Part shown: one piece after another, positions 16,892 through 24,253 of the stretch | How positions within the stretch are numbered: the first letter of the stretch is position 1 | Layout of the letters: each line of letters begins with the position of its first letter | NCBI GenBank assembly: GCA_016204975.1 | Contig: JACQJP010000022.1 | Coordinates: 1-57,781 of the forward strand | DNA from: Elusimicrobiota bacterium | GTDB lineage: Bacteria > Elusimicrobiota > Elusimicrobia > JACQJP01 | DNA: 57,781 nucleotides | Reading direction: 5' to 3' | Translations under genes and position numbers: made by a program | The notes under the pieces: generated by a model | Seen by the model: only the letters and a program-made list of their open reading frames with translations | Told to the model about the DNA's origin: nothing | Database searches by the model: none

Positions 16892-17730
16892 ATCCCGCAC
16901 CGACGGAAACCCTGGGCCTGATCGCCGGGTTCGGCCGATTTCCGCAGCTCTTGGCCGAGGAGGCTCGCCGAAAAGGCCGCCGGATCGTGGCCGTGGGTTT
17001 TGAAGGGGAAACCGAGCCGGACCTGGAACGCTTTGTAGACCGCCTCTACTGGTTCCGCTTGGGACAATTCCAAAAGACCCTGAACGCCCTGCATCAGGAA
17101 GGAGCCCGGCAAGTCGTGCTGGCCGGACGCGTTTCCCATAGTTCCCTCTACAAAAAAATCCGTCCCGATTGGCGGGCCGTCCGATTCCTGGCAACACTGC
17201 GGGACAAGAGGGCCGATACGATTCTGAAAGCCCTGATGGAGGAGTTCCGTCGAGAAGGCCTGGAGGTGCTTCCCTCATCGGCTTATCTGGCCGACTGCAT
17301 CCCTTCCCCGGGACGACTCACCCGCCGAAGCCCCACCTCCGCAGAGCAGGAGGATATCCAATTCGGCCTCTCCATCGCCAAAGGGATCGCGGGCTTAGAC
17401 ATCGGGCAGACCGTGGTCGTCAAGGAAAAAGCGGTCATCGCGGTAGAGGCCATGGAAGGCACGGATGCCTGCATCCTTCGCGCCGCCCAGGTTCTCTGTG
17501 ATCTTCGCAGCAATGGCCGAAAAAAGGGCCCCCTCACCGTCGTCAAAGTCGCCAAGTCTCGTCAGGATATGCGATTTGACCTGCCGACCGTGGGTCCGAT
17601 AACGCTGGAGAGCATGAGCCGGGCCGGGGCCACCGCCCTGGCGCTGGAATCCAAGAAAACCATCCTCCTCGACCGGGCCCGTCTTATCCGGTGCGCGGAT
17701 GAAACCGGAATCAGCATCGTGGCGTTATAG
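16888..17730 (+). CDS. lpxI: UDP-2,3-diacylglucosamine pyrophosphatase LpxI
   Basis: Cleaves UDP-2,3-diacylglucosamine to lipid X and UMP. LpxI replaces LpxH in organisms that lack the latter. The 280 residues match the family: N-terminal LGLIAGFGRFPQLLAEEARR, LAGRVSHSSLYKKIRPDW, and the C-terminal catalytic domain with GLDIGQTVVVKEKAVIAVEAMEGTDACI and FDLPTVGPITLE. The position directly after lpxA and before lpxB agrees. It overlaps both neighbours. Confidence 0.93.
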   Translation: MNPAPTETLGLIAGFGRFPQLLAEEARRKGRRIVAVGFEGETEPDLERFVDRLYWFRLGQFQKTLNALHQEGARQVVLAGRVSHSSLYKKIRPDWRAVRFLATLRDKRADTILKALMEEFRREGLEVLPSSAYLADCIPSPGRLTRRSPTSAEQEDIQFGLSIAKGIAGLDIGQTVVVKEKAVIAVEAMEGTDACILRAAQVLCDLRSNGRKKGPLTVVKVAKSRQDMRFDLPTVGPITLESMSRAGATALALESKKTILLDRARLIRCADETGISIVAL

Positions 17731-18851
17731 TGAGGGCGCGACCAGTGAAGGATTCCACTCCGGAAGGTGAGAGGAACGTGGAACGGAAGGTTCGAGTCGG
17801 AATCATCGGCGTGGGAAAAATGGGGCACCTCCACGCCCGGATTCTCCATAGGCTTGCCGGAGCGGAGCTCATCGGAGTCGCGGACACCAATCTTTGGCGA
17901 GCCCAAAGGGTGGCTTGGCGCTACAACTGCCTGGCCTACCGGGACTTTGAAAACCTGCTCCCCCAGGTAGATGCCGCAGTCCTCGCCACCCCCACCCCGA
18001 CCCACTACCCTATCGGCAGGCGGTGTCTGGAGGCGGGCAAACACTGCCTCATTGAAAAACCCATTGCGGAAAAACTTCAGGAAGCAGAGGCCCTCCTGGA
18101 GCTTTCCGAGAAGGTTGCTCCACGTCCCATCTCCGACTCCTCCTCGGCACAGGATCCCCAGTCCTGTGCGGCGGGGCTGGTGCTGCAGATCGGCCACATC
18201 GAACGATTCAATGCCGCGGTTCTGGAAGCCGTTCGCCACATCCACCAGCCGCGCTTCATCACCGTGGAACGCATCGGCCCCTATGACCCCCGCACGAGCG
18301 GGATCAGCGTCGTTTTGGACATGATGATCCATGATTTAGACATCGTGCTGACCCTGGTCAATTCCCGCGTGGCAAGCCTGGAGGCGGTGGGAGCCAGCCT
18401 CGTAAGCCCTTACGAAGATATCGTCAACGCCCGCTTGCGCTTTGAATCCGGATGCATCGCCGACCTGACCGCCAGCCGGGTCTCCCTGGAAAAATCCAGG
18501 AAGATCCGGATCTTTCAGGAAAACGGCTATCTCTCCTTGGACTATCTTCATCCTGCGCTGAGAATTTACCGGCGGAAAAACCAGGTCGTCCAAACCCTCA
18601 AAGATATCGCCGTGGAATACCCCAAGCTGGAGAAAGCGGATGCCTTGACCAAGGAACTGGAACACTTTCTCCACTGCATCCGGACGCAGGAGAAGCCGTG
18701 GACCAGCGGAGAATGCGGCAGGCAGTCCCTGGAACTGGGGATCGCCATCATCGAAAAACTTCAGAAATACCCCCTGCACCATCCCCAGACCCCCGAAAGC
18801 CTTCTGGGGCGGCTCAAATCCATCCACCCTCTGCCGACGCACTCGCCATGA
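17730..18851 (+). CDS. Gfo/Idh/MocA-family NAD(P)-dependent oxidoreductase
   Basis: Rossmann-fold dehydrogenase of sugar or inositol type: VRVGIIGVGKMGHLHARIL (nucleotide binding, from residue 21), ATPTPTHYPIGRRCLEAGKHCLIEKP (the EKP motif) and the C-terminal domain with LVLQIGHIERFN. It lies between lpxI and lpxB with overlaps, as in other candidate phyla, so a role in making or editing a lipid A sugar is possible but unproven. A GTG at 17778 with GAGG upstream would remove 16 unconserved residues. Residues about 130-149 (VAPRP...QSCAA) look like an insertion relative to the family, and its DNA holds an 8-bp inverted repeat. Confidence 0.85.
   Translation: MRARPVKDSTPEGERNVERKVRVGIIGVGKMGHLHARILHRLAGAELIGVADTNLWRAQRVAWRYNCLAYRDFENLLPQVDAAVLATPTPTHYPIGRRCLEAGKHCLIEKPIAEKLQEAEALLELSEKVAPRPISDSSSAQDPQSCAAGLVLQIGHIERFNAAVLEAVRHIHQPRFITVERIGPYDPRTSGISVVLDMMIHDLDIVLTLVNSRVASLEAVGASLVSPYEDIVNARLRFESGCIADLTASRVSLEKSRKIRIFQENGYLSLDYLHPALRIYRRKNQVVQTLKDIAVEYPKLEKADALTKELEHFLHCIRTQEKPWTSGECGRQSLELGIAIIEKLQKYPLHHPQTPESLLGRLKSIHPLPTHSP
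18147..18169. repeat. Hairpin inside the Gfo/Idh coding region
   Basis: GCACAGGA-TCCCCAG-TCCTGTGC, a perfect 8-bp inverted repeat with a 7-bp loop. It lies within the stretch that seems extra relative to the protein family. Unlike the 57-bp inserts, no flanking direct repeat is clear. Confidence 0.5.
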
Positions 18852-20011
18852 GCCGGAGGATTTTGATCCTCGCCGGCGACCCCTCGGGGGACCTCCATGG
18901 AGCTCGGCTGGCTCAGGAACTTAAAAACCGAGAACCCTCCCTTCAGATCACGGCCCTGGGGGGACCCCGTCTGCGACAGAGGGCGGACCGCTTCCTCTAT
19001 GACCTGGCCTCGCTGGGCATCAGCGGTTTTGTGGAACCCCTCCTGAAGTTCCGGCTCTGGAGAAAACTGCTCCGAGACATCGAGGAGATCCTGCGCACCG
19101 AAAAACCTTCGGCGGTGGTGGCCATTGATTTTTACGGCTTCAACAGCCGGGCCCTCTCCCTGGCCAAAAGGTATGGCCTCTCCACCCTTTATTACATCAG
19201 TCCGCAGGTCTGGGCCACCCGCCCCGGAAGGATCCATCGGCTCTCGCAACTGGCGGAGGAGATGCTGGTGATCATCCCTTTTGAGGTGCCCATCTACCAA
19301 AAGGCGGGACTCCCCTGCCATTTTGTCGGGCACCCCCTCCTGGATTTGCTGCCGGAGCCGGATCCGTCGCTTTCGCCCCCCGCGACGCGCCCCCCCGCCC
19401 CGATGCGAATCGGCCTTCTCCCCGGAAGCCGTCCCGGAGAGATACGCATCCACCTCCCCATCCTGGTTCAAGCTTTTCGACGCCTGAAGGAGAACTATCC
19501 CCACGCAGAGGGGCTGCTCTTTGCGGCGGCCGGCCTGCCGGATTCGCTATTCCAAAGCGGGGTGGGTTCGGCCCCCCCGCTGCGCTGGGTACGGGAAGAG
19601 CACTACCAGCAAAGAAAAAGACTGCACCTAGCCCTGACCGCCTCCGGCACCGCCTCCCTGGAAAACGCCCTGCTGGGCATCCCCACCTTGGTGCTGTACC
19701 GCCTGCCCTGGCTGAGCTACCTGGTGGCCCGGTGCCTCATCCGGGTTCCCTACATCTCGATGATCAACCTTTTGGCACAACGAAAAATCGCTCCGGAGCT
19801 CATCCAGCGCAAGGCCACCGCAGAAAACCTCCTCCGGGCGGCCCGGCCCTACCTGGAAAACCCCGCCCACTGGCAAAAAACCAGGGAAGACCTCCTGGGG
19901 CTTCGCGAAAAACTAGGGGAAAGGGGGGCGGCTCAAAAAGCCGCAGAGATCATTCTCCGAAAAATTCACAAACAACCCGCCCCCATCCCTCTCATGGAGA
20001 CCGCAGCTTGA
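18848..20011 (+). CDS. lpxB: Lipid-A-disaccharide synthase LpxB
   Basis: GT19 enzyme joining lipid X and UDP-2,3-diacylglucosamine at the inner face of the inner membrane. The 387 residues contain ILAGDPSGDLHGARL at the N-terminus, AIDFYGFNSRAL, YYISPQVWATRPGRI, CHFVGHPLLD, IGLLPGSRPGEI and ALTASGTASLENALLGIPTLVLYR, all LpxB hallmarks. The ATG at 18848 overlaps the previous stop. The last codons contain the TTG start of the ABC exporter. Confidence 0.94.
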   Translation: MSRRILILAGDPSGDLHGARLAQELKNREPSLQITALGGPRLRQRADRFLYDLASLGISGFVEPLLKFRLWRKLLRDIEEILRTEKPSAVVAIDFYGFNSRALSLAKRYGLSTLYYISPQVWATRPGRIHRLSQLAEEMLVIIPFEVPIYQKAGLPCHFVGHPLLDLLPEPDPSLSPPATRPPAPMRIGLLPGSRPGEIRIHLPILVQAFRRLKENYPHAEGLLFAAAGLPDSLFQSGVGSAPPLRWVREEHYQQRKRLHLALTASGTASLENALLGIPTLVLYRLPWLSYLVARCLIRVPYISMINLLAQRKIAPELIQRKATAENLLRAARPYLENPAHWQKTREDLLGLREKLGERGAAQKAAEIILRKIHKQPAPIPLMETAA

Positions 20012-21759
20012 GCCCCGAAAAAAGACTGCTCCGGTACCTCAAACCCCACCGCCGTCGGTTCCTGCAGGCTCTCGCCGCCATGGCCGCAGTGGCTTGCATC
20101 AACACCCTCAGCGTCTATCTTCTCAAACCCATCGTGGACAAAATCTTCTTCGAGAAGAACTGGCAGATGCTGCAGTGGGCCCTTTGGTTTCTCCCCTGCC
20201 TCTTTTTCTTGAGAGGAATTGCCGGCTATCTCCAGAACTACCTGATGTTCTACATCGGACACCGCATCACCTGGACCCTGCGGGAAGAGATCTTCAAACA
20301 CCTCCACGAACTCTCCCTGGACTTCCACATCCGAAGCCGCTCCGGGGAGATATTGGCCCGCGCGACCAATGACTTAAGCGCCGTACAGTCCATGATCACC
20401 ACCGTACCCCTGTATCTGGTCCGGGACGGCATCACCACCTTCTTCCTGACCCTCCTCCTCTTCTATCTGCATTTTAAATTCGCGCTCGTGGTCTTGACCA
20501 GCCTTCCCTTGGCTGCCTATCTTCTGATTCGCTTCGGAAAGAAGATGCGCCGTTCGAGCTCCCAAACCCAGGCTGCGATGGCGGAACTCTACCATCGCTT
20601 CCAAGAGAGCCTACAGGGGATGATCATCGTCAACGCCTTCAACCAAAAGGGCCGCGCCTTGACGCAGTTTCGCGCGGAAAACCAGACCTTCTTTGATTCG
20701 GTCATGCGCTATCTTAAAACCAGCGCCCTCTCGGCTCCCACCATGGAGTTTGTGGGAAGCCTGGTCCTGACGGCGATCTTATGGTATGGGGGATGGCAGG
20801 TGATCGAGGGCCGCCTGACCCCGGGGGCCTTCTTCGCCTTTCTGGGGGCCTTCCTCTCCGCCTACGCCCCCATCAAGCATCTGGCCAACGTCAACCCCAA
20901 CGCCCAGTTGGGCCTCAGCTCCGCCTCAAGGATTTTTGAGCTCTTGGAGGAACGCCCCAGCATCCAGGACGCGCCCCAGGCGAAAAAATTGACCGGGTTT
21001 CATCAGGTCCTGCGCGTGGAAAACCTCTCCTTCCGCTACCCCAACCGAAGCACCTGGGCTTTGCGCCACATCTCCCTGGAGCTTCCCAAAGGGCGGTCCC
21101 TGGCGGTGGTCGGTCCCAGCGGAGCCGGTAAAACCACTCTGCTCTACCTCCTGCTGCGGTTCTACGATCCCGCCGAGGGCAGCCTTTCCCTTGACGGCAC
21201 AGACCTTCGGGAGTTTACGGTCGCCTCCCTGCGGGATCAGATCGGCTTGGTCACGCAGGAAACCATACTGTTCAACACCAGTGTCTATGAAAATATCTCT
21301 CTGGGGGCTTTCCAAGCCACCGCGCGAGAGATCGAAAAGGCGGCGCGGGCGGCCAATGCGGAAGAATTTATCCGGCAGCTCCCCCAAGGCTACGAGACTC
21401 CCTTAGGGGAAAGGGGGGTGCGCCTATCCGGCGGGCAGCGTCAAAGGCTGGCCATTGCCAGGGCGGTGCTGAAAAACCCGCCGATTCTCATTTTAGATGA
21501 GGCGACCAGCAACCTGGACACCGCCTCGGAGCGGCATGTCCAGGAGGCCCTCCAAAATCTCATGCAGGACAGAACCGCGCTCCTCATCGCCCATCGTCTC
21601 TCCACCATTGTGTCCGCGGACCAGATCGTGGTCCTTCACTGCGGCCAGATCGCGGAGCGCGGCACCCATGCGCAGCTCATCTCGCAAGGCGGCCTCTACC
21701 AGAGGCTCTACGAGATGCAGCGCATGCAACCCCAGAAGACCTGGGTGGGGGATTCCTGA
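20008..21759 (+). CDS. msbA: MsbA-type lipid A flippase (ABC exporter)
   Basis: Half-transporter of 583 residues, the MsbA length: six membrane helices (about 20-310) followed by a nucleotide-binding domain with Walker A GPSGAGKTT, signature LSGGQRQRLAIARA, Walker B ILILDEATSNLD and an AHRLST switch. MsbA flips core-lipid A across the inner membrane, in line with the lpx genes before it. The start is TTG 20008, which overlaps the lpxB stop (TTGA) with GGAG 8 bp upstream. Longer open frame upstream is shadowed by lpxB. Confidence 0.92.
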   Translation: MSPEKRLLRYLKPHRRRFLQALAAMAAVACINTLSVYLLKPIVDKIFFEKNWQMLQWALWFLPCLFFLRGIAGYLQNYLMFYIGHRITWTLREEIFKHLHELSLDFHIRSRSGEILARATNDLSAVQSMITTVPLYLVRDGITTFFLTLLLFYLHFKFALVVLTSLPLAAYLLIRFGKKMRRSSSQTQAAMAELYHRFQESLQGMIIVNAFNQKGRALTQFRAENQTFFDSVMRYLKTSALSAPTMEFVGSLVLTAILWYGGWQVIEGRLTPGAFFAFLGAFLSAYAPIKHLANVNPNAQLGLSSASRIFELLEERPSIQDAPQAKKLTGFHQVLRVENLSFRYPNRSTWALRHISLELPKGRSLAVVGPSGAGKTTLLYLLLRFYDPAEGSLSLDGTDLREFTVASLRDQIGLVTQETILFNTSVYENISLGAFQATAREIEKAARAANAEEFIRQLPQGYETPLGERGVRLSGGQRQRLAIARAVLKNPPILILDEATSNLDTASERHVQEALQNLMQDRTALLIAHRLSTIVSADQIVVLHCGQIAERGTHAQLISQGGLYQRLYEMQRMQPQKTWVGDS

Positions 21760-21769
21760 GGCCCGGTCC

Positions 21770-22492
21770 GTGAATGGCGTCGCAATCTATAGCCTGCTGG
21801 CATGTCTTTCCACCCTAGCCGGGGGATCTCTTCCCCTAAGGCATAAAACACTCAGCCGAAAAAGCATCTGGCGGTTTCTATCCCTAGGATCCGGGCTGTT
21901 GCTGTCCGTCTGCTTTATGGCCCTGGCCCCGGAGGCCTTTCCTCGCGATCCCCTGCGGGCAGGGTGGGGGGCCCTGGCAGCCTTCGCCCTCCTGTTTTCG
22001 CTGGAAAGCTATACCCTCATGCATTCCTGTCCGGAATACCTGGAGGAGTGCCCCATTCATATCGTCGGTTGGATGGCCCTGGTCGCCCTGGGGGGGCATT
22101 CCTTCCTGGATGGGTTTCACATCGCGGTAGCCTTCCAGGCCGCCGACCCCATCGGGCCCACCGCCAGCTTGGCGCTCTCCCTGCATAAATTTGCGGACGG
22201 ACTGACCCTGGTGGCGCTTTTCTCCGGCGCAGGATTTTCCTTCAAGGGCAAGGTCGGCCTGCTGGCGGGTCTCGCCTCCCTGACGCCTCTGGGCGCCTGG
22301 ATTTCCCAGAGCCAGATACAAAACTTCAGCCCAGCCGCCCTGGCGGGACTGATCGGATTTACCACCGGCTCCTTCCTTTATATCGCCGCCGCAGACATCC
22401 TGCCCCGCATCCACCGCTTGCGCGACAGCACCTGTCTGCTTCTTTTTGTCGCCGGGCTTTTTTCGGTGGCGCTTCTGCGATGGGCGATCTAG
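21770..22492 (+). CDS. ZIP-family metal transporter
   Basis: Integral membrane protein of 240 residues with about eight hydrophobic segments. The metal-path motifs of ZIP transporters are present on paired helices: HSFLDGFHIAVAF and LHKFADGLTLVALF. The likely substrate is Zn2+ or another divalent cation, taken into the cytoplasm. The GTG at 21770 begins 10 bp after msbA. The 3' end overlaps the Rel/SpoT start by 13 bp. Substrate cannot be read from the sequence. Confidence 0.85.
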   Translation: MNGVAIYSLLACLSTLAGGSLPLRHKTLSRKSIWRFLSLGSGLLLSVCFMALAPEAFPRDPLRAGWGALAAFALLFSLESYTLMHSCPEYLEECPIHIVGWMALVALGGHSFLDGFHIAVAFQAADPIGPTASLALSLHKFADGLTLVALFSGAGFSFKGKVGLLAGLASLTPLGAWISQSQIQNFSPAALAGLIGFTTGSFLYIAAADILPRIHRLRDSTCLLLFVAGLFSVALLRWAI

Positions 22493-23952
22493 AGGAGCTC
22501 CTGCAGAAATTCGCGCAGTATGCCCCCCACGCAGACGCAGGTCTTCTCCAGAAGGCCTACCTCTTCTCCCAAAAGGCCCATGCCCACCAAAACCGCGCCT
22601 CCGGGGAGCACTACTTCTCCCACTGCCTGGCCGTCGGCGAAATCCTCGTAGATTTCAAATTGGACCTGCCCACCCTGGCGGCCGCCCTCCTGCATGACGT
22701 TCTGGAGGACACCGAGGTCACCGGTGAGACGATGGAAAAGGAGTTCGGTCCGGAAATCACCCAACTGGTCCAAGGGGTCACCAAGGTCGCCAGACTGCCC
22801 CCCGGCAGTTGGGGGGACCTTCAGGAAACCCCTGAGCCCCATCTAATTCCCCAGGCGGAAAACTGGAGAAAAATGCTTCTGGCCACCGCCAAAGACATCC
22901 GGGTCATTTTGATCAAACTGGCGGACCGCCTGCACAACATGCGCACCCTGTGCTATCTGGACCACGACAAACAACGGCGCATCGCCCAAGAAACCCTGTC
23001 CCTCTACGCCCCCCTGGCCCAACGGCTGGGGATGTTCCAACTCAAGTCGGAATTGGAGGATCTAGCCTTCGAAGTCCTGGAGCCCCAAAGGCACAAGGAA
23101 CTCGTCTCCGCGGTTCAGGTCAGGCACGCCGACCGGCAAAAATCCCTGGAAAGCTTCCGCTGCGCCTTGGAAGCGGGACTGGCCCCTTCCGGCATCCCTT
23201 ACCGGATGCTGGCCCGCCCGAAAAACTACTACTCCCTCTGGGGAAAGATGAAGCGGCAGAAAAAACCGTTCGAGGAAATCCAGGACACCCTGGGGGTACG
23301 CCTCATCACCGACACGATCGCCAACTGCTACGCTCTGCTAGGCCTGGTGCACACCCTGTTTAAACCCATGGCCGGAACCTTCACCGATTATCTAGCCATC
23401 CCCAAAGCCAACCTGTACCAAAGCCTGCACACCACGGTCCTTTCGCCCTCCGGAGATCCCGTGGAGATACAGCTGCGGACCGAACAGATGCACCGCACCG
23501 CAGAGTACGGAATCGCCGCCCACTGGCGGTACAAAACCCCAACCCTGGAGGAGAAGGACCTCCACCTGGAAGAAAAGCTGAATTGGCTCAGGCAATGGAT
23601 TGAATGGCTGCAGGACCTCAAAAGCCCTCGGGAATTTTTGGAAAGCTTGCAGACCGACCTGGAACTCTACCAGGTTTTCGTCTTTACCCCCAAAGGGGAG
23701 GTAAAGCCCTTGCCCGCCGGAAGCACCCCGGTGGACTTCGCCTACGCGGTCCATACCGACATCGGCCACACCTGCTACGGCGCAAAAGTCAGCGGCAAAA
23801 TGGTCAAGCTGGACACCCCTTTAAAAAGCGGAGAGATCTGTGAGATCCTGACCCGCAAGAGGGGAAAACCCAACAAGGACTGGTTGAATTTCGCAAGAAC
23901 CGCGCGGGCGCGCTCCAAGATCCGCCGGTACTTCCGAGAACACCCGCACTAG
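22480..23952 (+). CDS. rel: Rel/SpoT-family (p)ppGpp synthetase/hydrolase, short C-terminus
   Basis: Makes and degrades the stringent-response alarmone. The HD hydrolase domain (H48; LLHDVLEDT with H72-D73), the synthetase domain (RPKNYYSLWGKM, DTLGVRLITDT, EIQLRTEQMHRTAEYGIAAHW) and the TGS domain (about 395-455, VFVFTPKGEVKPLPAGSTPVDFAYAVHT) are intact. The protein ends at residue 490, soon after TGS, without the helical, zinc-finger and ACT domains of 700-residue Rel proteins. Those regions normally bind the ribosome and tune activity. The stop lies 12 bp before the P-type insert that also disrupts rpmB. Confidence 0.9.
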   Translation: MGDLEELLQKFAQYAPHADAGLLQKAYLFSQKAHAHQNRASGEHYFSHCLAVGEILVDFKLDLPTLAAALLHDVLEDTEVTGETMEKEFGPEITQLVQGVTKVARLPPGSWGDLQETPEPHLIPQAENWRKMLLATAKDIRVILIKLADRLHNMRTLCYLDHDKQRRIAQETLSLYAPLAQRLGMFQLKSELEDLAFEVLEPQRHKELVSAVQVRHADRQKSLESFRCALEAGLAPSGIPYRMLARPKNYYSLWGKMKRQKKPFEEIQDTLGVRLITDTIANCYALLGLVHTLFKPMAGTFTDYLAIPKANLYQSLHTTVLSPSGDPVEIQLRTEQMHRTAEYGIAAHWRYKTPTLEEKDLHLEEKLNWLRQWIEWLQDLKSPREFLESLQTDLELYQVFVFTPKGEVKPLPAGSTPVDFAYAVHTDIGHTCYGAKVSGKMVKLDTPLKSGEICEILTRKRGKPNKDWLNFARTARARSKIRRYFREHPH

Positions 23953-23964
23953 TGACGGGGGCGG

Positions 23965-24032
23965 GGGGCCCGGCCTGTGGGACCCGACTACGGTCGGGGA
24001 GTGCCGGCTCGATACGGCCTTGGGGCCCGGCC
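23965..24032 (-). repeat. P-type 57-bp insert at the 3' end of rpmB
   Basis: GGGGCCCGGCC occurs at 23965-23975 and 24022-24032, 57 bp apart. The interior carries the hairpin CCCGACTACGGTCGGG and GAGTGCCGGCTC, shared with copies in recG, pilM and the gene ending at 44365. It lies between the convergent rel and rpmB and provides the rpmB stop codon (23988-23990). Confidence 0.8.
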
Positions 24033-24200
24033 GCTGCGGATACAGGAGGTGCACACCAGGGCTCGCTGTGGACGGCCAAAGAGGAAAACCCTCTGCCTCT
24101 GCAGGTTGGGGCGAAAAACGCGCCGAGAGGCCTTGTGGGAGTGGCTATAGGATTTTCCGGCGACTGGACCTTTTCCGCAAACCCGACAACGAAAAGCCAT
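23988..24200 (-). CDS. rpmB: Ribosomal protein bL28, C-terminus altered by a repeat
   Basis: Large-subunit protein of 70 residues. It reads MAFRCRVCGKGPVAGKSYSHSH...RPNLQRQRV...VCTSCIRSG, a clear L28 of the zinc-binding form (C5, C8, C50, C53). After residue 57 the usual short basic tail is replaced by RAPRPYRAGTPRP, which is encoded by the P-type insert, including the stop codon. GGAG stands 5 bp before the ATG. It is convergent with rel and divergent from recG, and was almost hidden by them. The L28 core is complete, so the protein is probably functional. Confidence 0.88.
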   Translation of the reverse strand: MAFRCRVCGKGPVAGKSYSHSHKASRRVFRPNLQRQRVFLFGRPQRALVCTSCIRSGRAPRPYRAGTPRP

Positions 24201-24224
24201 ATCTTCTCCAAACGGGAAGAAACC

Positions 24225-24253
24225 ATTCTAGCAATTTCCCATGGCGGCCACAA
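24225..24253 (-). promoter_or_regulatory. Sigma70-type promoter of rpmB
   Basis: Read on the minus strand: TTGTGG (24253-24248), 17-bp spacer, TAGAAT (24230-24225). The -35 box lies inside the first codons of the divergent recG. The rpmB start codon is at 24200, leaving a leader of about 15-18 nt that includes GGAG. Confidence 0.55.

Noticed and set aside
24001-24240. Plus-strand ORFs between rel and recG
   Set aside because: They are shadows of rpmB, which is encoded on the minus strand and has clear L28 motifs.
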